From R-RK-3 sp963834945 (GTDB lineage: Bacteria > Pseudomonadota > Alphaproteobacteria > Rhizobiales > Rhodomicrobiaceae): a stretch of 64,000 bases of DNA. The notes below the pieces were generated by a model. That model was not told the origin of the DNA. It saw nothing but the letters and a program-made list of their open reading frames with translations, and made no database searches. The DNA is taken from positions 182,615 through 246,614 of the forward strand of contig CAWIDT010000012.1 in the NCBI GenBank assembly GCA_963834945.1. The letters are read 5' to 3'. The position numbers were made by a program, and so were the translations under genes. Shown piece after piece: positions 8,400-17,323 of the stretch (its first letter is position 1; the number at the start of each line of letters is the position of its first letter).

Positions 8400-8960
8400 A
8401 TGGAGTTTAAGATCGGAAAACAGAAATACGTTCCGGAACAGGGTGACGAGCCGCCCGAATTTCAGAACAATATGAGAACGCCGGGCGGTGAAGCGCAAGA
8501 CGGCGGCGTACACATCTTCGTTACGGAGCCGCTGGACCGGACCGCGCTGCAGATATTGCGGGGCGTTGGCCGCTATATGCGTGCGCTCAATGCCGCGCTC
8601 GTCGCAGAGCTGCCGCTGGCGGACGGACGCCGTGCCGACCTGATGGCGCTCGATCCGCGCGGCGGTGTCAGCATCGTCGAGATCAAATCCTGTACCGCCG
8701 ATTTCCGCTCCGACCGCAAATGGAGGGACTATCGGCAATGGTGCGACCGGTTCTATTTTGCCGTGGACGCGGACTTCCCGCAGGAGCTTATCCCCGAGGA
8801 TTGCGGCCTCATCCTGGCCGACCGCTACGGCGCCGATCTCATCCGCGAGGCGCCCGAGCACAGGCTGGAGGCGGCCCGGCGCAAGGCCGTGACGCTCCGT
8901 TTCGCCCGTTGCGCGGCGCTCAGGCTGCATGGCATCAACGATCCGGAGCCGGTACTTTGA
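8400..8960 (+). CDS. mmcB: MmcB family DNA repair protein
   Basis: Resembles the MmcB family, implicated in mitomycin C/crosslink damage tolerance in alphaproteobacteria. Family-like segments include LRGVGRYMRALNAALVAELP, RRADLMALDPRGGVSIVEIK and DFRSDRKWRDYRQWCDRFYF. The Asp / Val-Glu-Ile-Lys pattern suggests a PD-(D/E)XK nuclease-like fold, which is inference. Two starts are possible: ATG 8400 (186 residues) and ATG 8472 (162 residues). The 23-base gap to divergent egtB favours 8472, leaving room for promoters, but neither has a clear ribosome-binding site. Confidence 0.85.
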   Translation: MEFKIGKQKYVPEQGDEPPEFQNNMRTPGGEAQDGGVHIFVTEPLDRTALQILRGVGRYMRALNAALVAELPLADGRRADLMALDPRGGVSIVEIKSCTADFRSDRKWRDYRQWCDRFYFAVDADFPQELIPEDCGLILADRYGADLIREAPEHRLEAARRKAVTLRFARCAALRLHGINDPEPVL

Positions 8961-8982
8961 GCGGCATGCCCTGCTTGCCTGC

Positions 8983-9031
8983 ACACGATTTTTCGGGAAA
9001 ACCCACCCGCGTTCGGCTCGATCGTGCTTTA
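8983..9031. repeat. TAGAGC/ATCGTGC-type palindromic intergenic repeat
   Basis: An imperfect inverted repeat whose ends are CACACGAT and ATCGTGCTTTAG, with a TTTTCGGGAAAA core. Read on the minus strand it begins CTAAAGCACGATC, matching the repeats at 5979-6028 and 34928-35033. This type of element is common between genes in Hyphomicrobiales. No coding content. Confidence 0.55.
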
Positions 9032-9131
9032 GCGCCTTTTAACTTAGGCAGAGGAATGTCATCCTGTCGGTAAGGTGAATATAGGCGCCAAGCGGCTCGC
9101 CAGCCGACGCGCTCAAGGAGGTTCGGACGCA

Positions 9132-10160
9132 ATGAAGATCTGCATTTTTGGTGCTGGCGCCGTCGGCGGCTATATGGCAGTGCACCTGAGGAACAGCGGT
9201 GCGGACGTCTCGATCGTGGCGCGCGGCGATCATCTCGCGGCAATCAAGAAGAACGGTCTGCGGGTGGTGGGCGATGACGGGGACCATGTCGCCGAGATGC
9301 CGGCGACAGACAATGCCGCAGAACTCGGGCCGCAGGATTACGTCATCTCGACGCTGAAAGCGCATCAGGCCTGGGAGGCCGCCGATCGCATCGTGCCGCT
9401 GCTTGGGCCGTCCACCGCCGTTGTGACGGCGCAAAACGGCGTGCCCTGGTGGTATTTTTACGGAATCCCAGGTCAATATACCAATATGCGGCTGGAGAGC
9501 GTCGATCCAGGTGACCGGCAATGGCGCGCCATCGGGCCGGAGCGGGTGATCGGCTGCACGGTCTACCCGGCTACCGAGCTCATCGAGCCGGGCGTCATCA
9601 AGCATGTCTCTGGCAATGCGTTCGGCCTTGGCGAGCCCAATCGCAAGGAAACCGACCGGTTGAAGGCGCTCGCCGCCATCTTCGAGACCGCCGGGCTGAA
9701 GCCGCGTGTCTATCCGGAAATCCGCAACGACATCTGGCTGAAGCTCTGGGGCAATCTCTGCTTCAATCCGATATCCGCGCTGACCCGCGCCACGCTGGAC
9801 GTGATCGCGACCGACCCGTCCACCCGGTCCGTTGCCCGCAATATGATGATGGAAGCCGAGCGCATCGGCCGGCGCCTCGGGGTGCATTTCCGCATCGATA
9901 TCGAGCGGCGGATCACCGGGGCGGCCAATGTCGGCGCGCATCGCACGTCGATGCTGCAGGATCTGGACCGTGGCCGGCCGCTGGAACTGGATGCGCTTCT
10001 TACCGCCGTGCAGGAAATGGGCCGTATCGTCGATCTCGATACGCCCTATATCGACTGCGTTCTCGGCCTTACCCAGCAGATGGGCCGCGTCGCCGGCGTC
10101 TATCCCGCCTTTCCCGACGCCGCGACGCTGACGGATGCCGAGAAGTCGGTCGCGGATTGA
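9132..10160 (+). CDS. Ketopantoate reductase family oxidoreductase (PanE/ApbA-like)
   Basis: The N-terminal NAD(P)-binding motif is clear: MKICIFGAGAVGGYMAVHL, then VARGDHL for cofactor phosphate recognition. The middle has TAQNGVPWW and the C-terminal half has the family's KLWGNLCFNPISALT helix. It starts at ATG 9132 after AAGGAGG. At 342 residues it is slightly longer than PanE of E. coli. True 2-dehydropantoate 2-reductase activity is uncertain because alphaproteobacteria carry several paralogs. It lies 69 bases upstream of a gamma-glutamyltransferase-like gene in the same direction, possibly an operon. Confidence 0.88.
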   Translation: MKICIFGAGAVGGYMAVHLRNSGADVSIVARGDHLAAIKKNGLRVVGDDGDHVAEMPATDNAAELGPQDYVISTLKAHQAWEAADRIVPLLGPSTAVVTAQNGVPWWYFYGIPGQYTNMRLESVDPGDRQWRAIGPERVIGCTVYPATELIEPGVIKHVSGNAFGLGEPNRKETDRLKALAAIFETAGLKPRVYPEIRNDIWLKLWGNLCFNPISALTRATLDVIATDPSTRSVARNMMMEAERIGRRLGVHFRIDIERRITGAANVGAHRTSMLQDLDRGRPLELDALLTAVQEMGRIVDLDTPYIDCVLGLTQQMGRVAGVYPAFPDAATLTDAEKSVAD

Positions 10161-10229
10161 TGCGCCGGCACGCCGCTCGCACGCTCTGACGGTTATCCAA
10201 AGCGTCCACCATGGGGAGGGCAGCCAGTC

Positions 10230-11813
10230 TTGTTGCGCAGCCGCAGATGCCTGAGGGGAATGGTCACCGCGCCGCATCATCTGGCGGCGGAGGCCGGTGT
10301 TCAGGCGATGCGGGAAGGCGGCAACGCCATCGAGGCGATGATCGCCGCCGCTGCCGCGATCGCAGTGACCTATCCGCATATGAACGCTATCGGCGGCGAC
10401 GGCTTCTGGCTGATCTCGCTGCCGGGACAAGCCCCGCTCGGCATCCGCGCCTGCGGGCCGGCGGCGCGTCTGGCGACTCGCGCCTTTTATCTTGACCAGG
10501 GCGACCGGATCATTCCGGGACGGGGACCACGGGCGGCGCTCACCGTTGCCGGCGCGGTCGGCGGATGGGCCGAAGCAGCAAATGTAGCGCGGGAATTCGG
10601 GGGCAAGCTGCCGCTGGCCGCGCTGCTCGCCGATGCGATCCGGCACGCGGCTGAAGGCATCACCGTGACCGCGTCGCAGGCGGCCTTGACCGCGAGCAAA
10701 TGGCCGGAGTTGCAGGGCGTGCCGGATTTTGCCCGCATCTATGCCGCCGAGGGGCTTCCGGCGGAGGGCGATGTCCTGAAGCAGCCGCAACTGGCCGCCA
10801 CGCTGTCGCGTCTCGCCGAGGCCGGACTGGACGATTTCTATCGCGGCAAGGTGGCGCGCGCGCTGGCGAGCGGTCTTGAAGCGGCCGGAAGTCCATTGCG
10901 CCTTGATGACCTGGAAGGTTTTGCCGCGCGGCGGGTTGCGCCGCTGTCGCTTGCCATGGCGTGCGGCGAGGTCTTCAACATGCCGCCGCCGACGCAAGGC
11001 GTGGCCTCGCTGATGATCCTGGGCCTGTTCGAGCGTCTCGGGGTGACGCAAGCCGAGAGCTTCGCACACATTCACGGGCTGATCGAGGCGACGAAGCGCG
11101 CCTTCATTCTGCGGAACGCCCATCTCGGCGACCCGGATCGCATGGCGCCGGACTGGTTGAACTGGCTCGGCGAGGAGCGCTTGGCGCAGGAGGCGGCGGC
11201 GATCAGCCCTGTCCGTGCCGCGCCGTGGCCCTATCCGTCGGAGCAAGGTGATACGATCTGGATGGGCGCGGCCGATGCCGAGGGCTGCGTGGTCAGTTAC
11301 ATCCAAAGCATCTTCTGGGAATTCGGCAGCGGTTTCGTCGTGCCCGGAACGGGCGTGCTCTGGCAGAATCGCGGGGCCAGCTTCGATCTCGGCACCGGCC
11401 CCAACGGGCTCGAACCGGGGCGCGTGCCCTTGCATACGCTCAATCCGGCGCTGGCCAGGCTCGCCGACGGCCGCACGCTGGCCTATGGCACGATGGGCGG
11501 CGACGGGCAGCCGCAAACGCAGGCGGCGATCTTCTCGCGCCACGTCCTGTTCGGCCAGGATATGCAGCAGGCCGTGAGCGCCCCGCGCTGGCTGCTGGGG
11601 CGGACCTGGGGCGCGGACGCGACGAACTTGAAGCTGGAGAGCCGGTTTTCGCCGGAATTGATAGAGGCGCTACGCTCGGCCGGGCATGCGGTCGAGATCA
11701 TCGCCGGGTTCGACAATCTGATGGGCCATGCCGGCATGATCGGCATCGACAGGCGCGGCGTAATCTCCGGCGCGACCGATCCGCGCGCCGATGGGGCTTG
11801 CGCATCCTATTGA
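10230..11813 (+). CDS. Gamma-glutamyltransferase family (Ntn hydrolase) protein
   Basis: An N-terminal nucleophile hydrolase of the gamma-glutamyltransferase/cephalosporin acylase family. Seen are the N-terminal EAGVQAMREGGNAIEAMIAA, IGGDGFWLI, the PPPTQGVASLMILGLFE loop and the autoprocessing site where Thr of EQGDTIWMGAADAEGCVV would be the new N-terminus of the small subunit. Canonical enzymes have TTH at that site; here it is GDTIW, so substrate range may differ. No signal peptide is evident, suggesting a cytoplasmic enzyme. TTG 10230 follows GGGGAGGG (10213-10220); ATG 10260 is the alternative. Confidence 0.85.
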   Translation: MLRSRRCLRGMVTAPHHLAAEAGVQAMREGGNAIEAMIAAAAAIAVTYPHMNAIGGDGFWLISLPGQAPLGIRACGPAARLATRAFYLDQGDRIIPGRGPRAALTVAGAVGGWAEAANVAREFGGKLPLAALLADAIRHAAEGITVTASQAALTASKWPELQGVPDFARIYAAEGLPAEGDVLKQPQLAATLSRLAEAGLDDFYRGKVARALASGLEAAGSPLRLDDLEGFAARRVAPLSLAMACGEVFNMPPPTQGVASLMILGLFERLGVTQAESFAHIHGLIEATKRAFILRNAHLGDPDRMAPDWLNWLGEERLAQEAAAISPVRAAPWPYPSEQGDTIWMGAADAEGCVVSYIQSIFWEFGSGFVVPGTGVLWQNRGASFDLGTGPNGLEPGRVPLHTLNPALARLADGRTLAYGTMGGDGQPQTQAAIFSRHVLFGQDMQQAVSAPRWLLGRTWGADATNLKLESRFSPELIEALRSAGHAVEIIAGFDNLMGHAGMIGIDRRGVISGATDPRADGACASY

Positions 11814-11825
11814 CCACGGATGCCC

Positions 11826-14800
11826 TCAGGCCTTAAGTGCCGCCCGCGCGGCGCGCAGATCCTGCGAATTCAGGCCTTCGTCGAAGGTCGCATAAAGCTG
11901 CGTCAGCGTCGTGCGATTGCGATCTGAATCGCCCACTCGCGCGCTCACCATGGTGGCCGCGATCCGCAGTTCTTCCATCCTGGCCTTCTGGCGCCGTGCG
12001 ATTGTCAGCCCGTCCTGGAAGGTCTGTTCCGCATCGCACGAACGCTCCAGGGCAAGCAGAACCTTGCCCTTGACGCGGTAAAGGCCGGCCTCGGATTGCT
12101 TTTCGCCCGTCTCTTCGCCGGTGCGGATGGCGTCGCTGATCGCGGTGAGCGCGCGTTCGGGGTTGCCGAGCTGCGAATACGCCTCGGCGACGCAGCCAAG
12201 CTGGAACGGACGGAATAGCAGGCTTTGCTTGCTGTCCGCATCGGCAATGGCGGCTTCCATGATCGGCAGGGCTTCTGCCGCGTGGCCTTGCCGAAGCCGG
12301 ATCGCGGCGGCAAAAAACGCAAACCAGGTCTTGAATGGCGGCAGCTCGTGCTCTTCGGCATGAGCGGTGGCGTCTTCGATCAGCTTTTCGCTGCCGCCGG
12401 ACTGAGGGTTTTGGCCGTTCAGGAACAGACGGGCGACATAAGCCAGGGCAACGGAGACCGAATTCGCTCCTTGCCGGGTCAGGGCATGGGCCTTGGAGGC
12501 GTGGACGGCAGCCTGGTCGGGATAGCCCATGCTCCAAAGCAAACGCGCCAGATAAGCGTGTGCCAGAATCAGTTCGTCGACGCCGAATATGACAACTGGC
12601 GTTTGCGTCCCCAGCCGGAAGCTTTCCACGACATCCTGCAGGTGGCGCCGGGCGGGTGCGAAATTACCCATCGACACCAGGTTGACGCCCATCAAGCAGT
12701 TGCCGAGCTCAAGCCCCAGATTGGCCTCTCGCGCCAGCACGAGGAACTCCTCCGCCAACGGGAGCGCAGCCGCGAGTTCACCCTGCTGGGAGCGCAGGTT
12801 CCAAAGACCGCAGATGATCCGCAGCCTTTCCGCGACGGGGCAATCGTCGTCGATCAGCTCGCAGGCCTTATCGAAAACGCGCTGGCTCTTTGCCGCGGCA
12901 TAGCCCTCGACCGCCATCACCGCCGGCCCCATCACCGCGAGCAATTGCCGTTCCCACCGCCGCCGGTCCGCGGCTTGGGGAAGCGCCGGGACCAGTTCCA
13001 GCCCATGTTCGAGATGCGCGATGGCTTCGCGGTTCGCCGAGCGCGACAAGGCGAGCATCCCGGCTTTGATCCAATAGGCCAGCGCCGGAACGATGGCGCC
13101 GGCTTCGGTGAAGTGCCGGGCAACGATTTCAGGGTTGTTTTGCTCGATCGCGGGGAAAGCCTCGCAAATCTTGGTGGCAATAGCCCCGTGCAGCTGCTGG
13201 CGGCGTCCTTTCAGCAAGGTTTGATAGGCGATGTCCCGAAGGAGCGCGTGCTTGAAGGCAAAGGTCTTCCCGGAAAGTGAAACGTGTTCAAAGATCAGGC
13301 CGTTGGATCCGAGCAGTTGCAGATCGTCCTCCAGGTTTACCGCCGACGGCCCCGCCACCGCGCGCAGCAGCGCCTCGGAAAATTCGCGTCCGATGACGGC
13401 GGCCGTCTGAGCGGTGGCTTTGGCCTCGCCCAGCCGATCGAGCCGGGCCATCAGCGAATCCTGCAGGCTGGCCGGAATGGAAAAGTCTTGCGTGGCGGCG
13501 CCTTTTAGCGCTTCGCCGGCGACCCCTGCCGACGCGCGTTCGGCTTCGAGCACTGCCTGGGTCATTTCCTCGACGAACAGCGGAATGCCGTCGGTCTTGG
13601 CGACGATCTGATCGACTACGGCGCTGGGCAAAGCATCCCCTCGGCTCAAATGCTGAACCAGCGTGCGGGCGTGCCGGTCGATCATCCGGTCGAGCGCAAT
13701 GTGGCTGACATGCCCGAGCGCCCCCCATGGCGGGTCAAATTCGGGGCGCGAGGTGACGACCAGCAGCACGGGCAGCGACCGGATGCGGTCGGCTAGCATG
13801 TTCAGCACGTCCTGGGAACTGGCGTCCGCCCAATGGGCGTCTTCAAACACGACGAGGACCGGTTCGCGCCGCGCGAAGCGTTCGATCCAGTCCAGCAGCG
13901 CCTCGAAGGTCCGGCGCCGTTGCTGCACCGGGCTGAGCGTAAGAGGCGGATAGCTATCCTTTCCGGGGATCGACAGAAGCCGGGCGAATATCGGCGCGGT
14001 ATCCGGCGCAGCCCCGCCTTGCGCGCTGATCAGGCCGGCCAGCTTGTTGAGTTTGACTGCCGCATTGTCGGCGTGATGAAAATCGGCCGCTCGCTCCAAT
14101 TCGCGAATGAACGGGTAAAGCGCGCTGTGGGTATGAAACGGGGAGCACTGGTAGAACAGCTTGGCGTGCGGGTTTGCGCTGAGCTGTTCTTCCAATTCGA
14201 GCGTAAGCCGCGACTTGCCGATACCCGCTTCGCCGGTGATCACGGCGATACGCCCTTCTCCGTGCTCGATGATCCGCCATTGATCGAGCAAGCTCTCCAA
14301 CTCCGCTTCCCTGCCGACGAAGGGCGATTTGTTCGGCCGGTGCATGGCGGAGAAACGGGTGGCGCTTCGTGCCTCGCCGAGAACCTGCCAGAACGGCCCG
14401 CCTTCGAGGGTACCGGCAAACAGCGGTTTGGGGATCGGCGAGAACTCGAACAAATCGCCGACGAGTTGTTTCGTCCGCCCGGCTATCAGAACCGCGTTGC
14501 GCGGCGCGATCGTCTGCAGCAGATTGGCGATCCGCGGGGCTCTGCCGATGAGCGCCAGCGCCGCTTCCGCCTTTTCTTCACTGAACTCGCCGGCCACCAC
14601 CGCGCTTGTGGCGATCCCGACGCGCAAGGCGACTTGCCCCGACGCGGGCGATTGCGGTCCCCGCACCTCCATCGCCAGTGCAAGACCGGCCCGCACGGCC
14701 TGTTCGGCGCTGTGTTCATCCGCTTTGGGAAAGCCGAACAGGGCTGTGAAGCGGTCGCCGGCGAAGCGCTCCATATGGCCTTCGAAATGCTCGATGACGC

Positions 14801-15740
14801 TGACGCATTGCCGGCGCCATTCGCCGGCGATGCCAACCAGCGCTTCCGGTTCGAGCTGTCCCGTCAGCGTGTCGAGCCCAGCCAATTCGCAGCTCATGAC
14901 GGTGATCTGCCGCCGCTCCAACGGGCGGGTCATTTGCAGCCGGACCTCCCCCGGCAGGCCTGTATCGGGCCTCGACCGCACGATCTCGGAACCCGGTTCG
15001 CGGTGGACATTGCGCTGCGCGCGGATCTCGCGGTAGAGCGCCGTCGTGCGGGGCTCTGGCTCGATGTTCAGCTCCCGCGCCAGGACGTCGCAGCAGGTCT
15101 GGTATTGCCGCAAGGCCAGTGCGTAGCGCCCTTGCTTGCTGTAGAGTTCCATCAGCGCGCGATGGCAGCTCTCGCGCAGAGGATCGAGGGTGAGCAGCTT
15201 CGTGGCTGCCGTCGACGCCTTTTCCAGATTGCCCGCGTCAAGCTGCTGGTCGAGCATCCGGCTAAACAGATCGACGGCCTTTTCATGGTAGGTCTGGCGC
15301 GCCGCGGCGAGCCAACGGTCGAACTCGGGAGCATGCAGGTCGAAGCCTTCCAGCAGTTCCCCGCCGTAAAGATTTGCCGCCTCGGCGAGCAGATCGGGAT
15401 CGTTCGAATCCGCAAGCTGGGCGAATTCCAGCGCATCGACCCAGAGTGCCGATGGATCGAGGGCGATGGCGTCGCTTTCGCTGATGATCGGCCCGGCATG
15501 ATATGGCAGCAGCGTTCTGCGCAACAGGCTGAGCGTCTGGCGCAGGCTTTCGCGGGATTGCGGCTCGCCTGACTCGCTCCAAAGCAGCGCGGCGAGTGAG
15601 GACCGCGACCGGAGCTGCCCCGCCGAGAGCGAGAGAAGCGCGAGCAACGCCTTACTCTTTTTCGTGGGCAGAAGCATCGGTTCCCCGGCGGCGCTTTGCA
15701 GCCGGAACGCGCCAAGCAGCTGGAGGCGCAATTTCCCCAT
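11826..15740 (-). CDS. SARP/BTAD-type regulator with cyclase-like, AAA and TPR regions
   Basis: A 1304-residue multidomain protein. Residues ~1-95 resemble the winged helix of SARP regulators (MGKLRLQLLGAFRL...LLPTKKSKALLALL). Residues ~95-245 are a bacterial transcriptional activation domain (BTAD). Residues ~275-430 are a class III nucleotide-cyclase-like domain that looks degenerate: CDLVG is CELAG, and the usual Asn and Arg of the NLAAR motif are replaced. Then follow FVGREAELESLL, a Walker A (GEAGIGKS), a Walker B-like VVFEDAHWADASS, and ~500 residues of TPR-like helices. Probably an ATP-dependent transcription regulator; its targets are unknown. It is divergent from ada across a 490-base AT-rich gap. 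Confidence 0.85.
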   Translation of the reverse strand: MGKLRLQLLGAFRLQSAAGEPMLLPTKKSKALLALLSLSAGQLRSRSSLAALLWSESGEPQSRESLRQTLSLLRRTLLPYHAGPIISESDAIALDPSALWVDALEFAQLADSNDPDLLAEAANLYGGELLEGFDLHAPEFDRWLAAARQTYHEKAVDLFSRMLDQQLDAGNLEKASTAATKLLTLDPLRESCHRALMELYSKQGRYALALRQYQTCCDVLARELNIEPEPRTTALYREIRAQRNVHREPGSEIVRSRPDTGLPGEVRLQMTRPLERRQITVMSCELAGLDTLTGQLEPEALVGIAGEWRRQCVSVIEHFEGHMERFAGDRFTALFGFPKADEHSAEQAVRAGLALAMEVRGPQSPASGQVALRVGIATSAVVAGEFSEEKAEAALALIGRAPRIANLLQTIAPRNAVLIAGRTKQLVGDLFEFSPIPKPLFAGTLEGGPFWQVLGEARSATRFSAMHRPNKSPFVGREAELESLLDQWRIIEHGEGRIAVITGEAGIGKSRLTLELEEQLSANPHAKLFYQCSPFHTHSALYPFIRELERAADFHHADNAAVKLNKLAGLISAQGGAAPDTAPIFARLLSIPGKDSYPPLTLSPVQQRRRTFEALLDWIERFARREPVLVVFEDAHWADASSQDVLNMLADRIRSLPVLLVVTSRPEFDPPWGALGHVSHIALDRMIDRHARTLVQHLSRGDALPSAVVDQIVAKTDGIPLFVEEMTQAVLEAERASAGVAGEALKGAATQDFSIPASLQDSLMARLDRLGEAKATAQTAAVIGREFSEALLRAVAGPSAVNLEDDLQLLGSNGLIFEHVSLSGKTFAFKHALLRDIAYQTLLKGRRQQLHGAIATKICEAFPAIEQNNPEIVARHFTEAGAIVPALAYWIKAGMLALSRSANREAIAHLEHGLELVPALPQAADRRRWERQLLAVMGPAVMAVEGYAAAKSQRVFDKACELIDDDCPVAERLRIICGLWNLRSQQGELAAALPLAEEFLVLAREANLGLELGNCLMGVNLVSMGNFAPARRHLQDVVESFRLGTQTPVVIFGVDELILAHAYLARLLWSMGYPDQAAVHASKAHALTRQGANSVSVALAYVARLFLNGQNPQSGGSEKLIEDATAHAEEHELPPFKTWFAFFAAAIRLRQGHAAEALPIMEAAIADADSKQSLLFRPFQLGCVAEAYSQLGNPERALTAISDAIRTGEETGEKQSEAGLYRVKGKVLLALERSCDAEQTFQDGLTIARRQKARMEELRIAATMVSARVGDSDRNRTTLTQLYATFDEGLNSQDLRAARAALKA

Positions 15741-16231
15741 AAACTTTACCTATCCGGTGCCGGTTTTCACGCTTTTATCACGGTTCTATCGCGCGATCTA
15801 TAATGCAGTCGGGATATGTTCATGTTGTTTCGATGCGGAGCACGAAAAGGGGTAATTTACCATCCGTGTTCTAAACGCCTGAATGCAGGTTTGCCCATAA
15901 ATTGGAATAATAATATCATAGTACCTCATCGATACTCTTCGGTCGGTTCTGTCCCCCAGGATTTAAAAACAGGCGAATAACACCATTTTATTGTAACTTT
16001 TGGGCCGGGGTCTCCCCGGCCTCTTACAATTTCGCATTAGTTCACACATCGCAAGCCGCGCGTGCCCGCGCGGCAACGTTTCGATGTCGCAACTACCTTA
16101 ACGGTTACCATACGCCGAGCGCAGCGCCCGTTTCAAGAGCAAGGAGCGGAGTGTCTCGGCCGCTTCCACCGCCTAAATTGCCTTCAGCACATGACGCCGC
16201 CCAAATGTGGCGCACCCTGAAGGAGTTGGAT
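15741..16231. other. Intergenic region between large regulator and ada
   Basis: An AT-rich divergent promoter region with no recognisable gene. It contains a strong GC hairpin at 16003-16021. An in-frame GTG start for ada exists at 16151 with AAGGAG before it, but the translated extension is not conserved Ada sequence. Confidence 0.5.
16003..16021. terminator. Strong GC hairpin, possible terminator or regulatory structure
   Basis: A perfect 8-base stem GGCCGGGG / CCCCGGCC with a TCT loop, preceded by TTTTG and followed by TCTTAC. It lies in the divergent gap with no gene reading towards it, so it may instead be a regulatory site or protect an unseen small transcript. Confidence 0.4.
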
Positions 16232-17323
16232 ATGCTTGACGCCATCATGCCCACGGCCCCTATCGCGTCCCGTCTTTCCCTACCGGCAACCGACGACGAA
16301 CGCTGGAACGCCGTCCGCGGCCGCGACAAGGCCGCCGACGGAAGCTTTTTCTACTCTGTCCGCACCACGGGGGTGTTCTGCCGTCCGTCTTGCGCCGCGC
16401 GTCTGCCCAGGCGGGAGAATGTCGCTTTTCACCCGACCGTCCAGGATGCGAGGGTCGCCGGCTTTCGGCCCTGCAAACGGTGCCGTCCCGATGAGGCCGC
16501 TCAGTCCGAGCGCAACGCCGCCATCGTGACGCAGGCTTGCCGGGTGATCCAGCAGTCGGACGAGCCGCCCACTCTCGACGCGCTGGCGCGTGCCGCGGGG
16601 CTGAGCCGCTTCCATTTCCACCGCATCTTCAAGGCGCAAACCGGCGTGACGCCCAAGGCCTATGCCGACGCGCACCGGGCGGAACGCATACGCGGCGAAC
16701 TGTCGGACGGGAGCAGCGTCACCGCTTCGATCTATGCTGCGGGATTCAATTCCAGCGGGCGCTTCTATGCGTCCTCCTCGGAGCGGCTGGGCATGACGCC
16801 GAGCCAGTTCCGCGATGGCGGCGGCGGCGCTTCGGTGCGTTTCGCCGTCGGCGAGTGTTCGCTGGGCTCGGTGCTCGTCGCCGCCTCGGAGAAGGGCGTC
16901 GTCGCCATCCAGTTCGGCGACGATGCCGACGCGCTCGTCCGCGAGCTGCAGGACCGCTTCCCGAAGGCGAAACTCGTCGGCGGTGACGAGGCCTTTGAGC
17001 GCGTGGTCGCGCTGGTGGTCGGCGCCGTGGAGCGGCCCGAGGATATGGACCTGCCGCTCGATGTACGCGGCACCGCGTTTCAGCAGCGGGTCTGGCAGGC
17101 TCTGCGCGAGATCCCGCGCGGCGCAACCGCAAGCTACGCGGACATCGCGGCGCGCATCGGCCAGCCAAAGGCGGTGCGGGCGGTGGCGCGGGCCTGTGCG
17201 GCCAACGCGATTGCGGTGGCGATCCCCTGCCACCGGGTGGTGCGCACCGACGGTTCGCTCAGCGGCTACCGCTGGGGCGTCGAGCGCAAGCGCGTGCTGC
17301 TGGAGCGGGAAGCCCGGTCATGA
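16232..17323 (+). CDS. ada: Bifunctional DNA repair protein/transcriptional regulator Ada
   Basis: Repairs methylphosphotriesters and O6-methylguanine and activates the adaptive response. The N-terminal zinc/methyl-acceptor domain has Cys50, Cys54, Cys81 and Cys84 (GVFCRPSC, FRPCKRC). An AraC-type HTH follows (LDALARAAGLSRFHFHRIFK). The C-terminal methyltransferase domain contains the active-site IPCHRVVR near residue 330. The 363-residue length is normal. ATG 16232 follows AAGGAG with good spacing. It overlaps the next gene by the ATGA arrangement, giving an ada-oxygenase repair operon. Confidence 0.95.
   Translation: MLDAIMPTAPIASRLSLPATDDERWNAVRGRDKAADGSFFYSVRTTGVFCRPSCAARLPRRENVAFHPTVQDARVAGFRPCKRCRPDEAAQSERNAAIVTQACRVIQQSDEPPTLDALARAAGLSRFHFHRIFKAQTGVTPKAYADAHRAERIRGELSDGSSVTASIYAAGFNSSGRFYASSSERLGMTPSQFRDGGGGASVRFAVGECSLGSVLVAASEKGVVAIQFGDDADALVRELQDRFPKAKLVGGDEAFERVVALVVGAVERPEDMDLPLDVRGTAFQQRVWQALREIPRGATASYADIAARIGQPKAVRAVARACAANAIAVAIPCHRVVRTDGSLSGYRWGVERKRVLLEREARS

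Noticed and set aside
9039..11543. An 834-codon open frame on the minus strand opposite the ketopantoate-reductase-like and gamma-glutamyltransferase-like genes
   Set aside because: Its sequence is low-complexity Arg/His/Asp/Gly-rich, as expected for the antisense of GC-rich genes, and both sense genes have clear family motifs and ribosome-binding sites.
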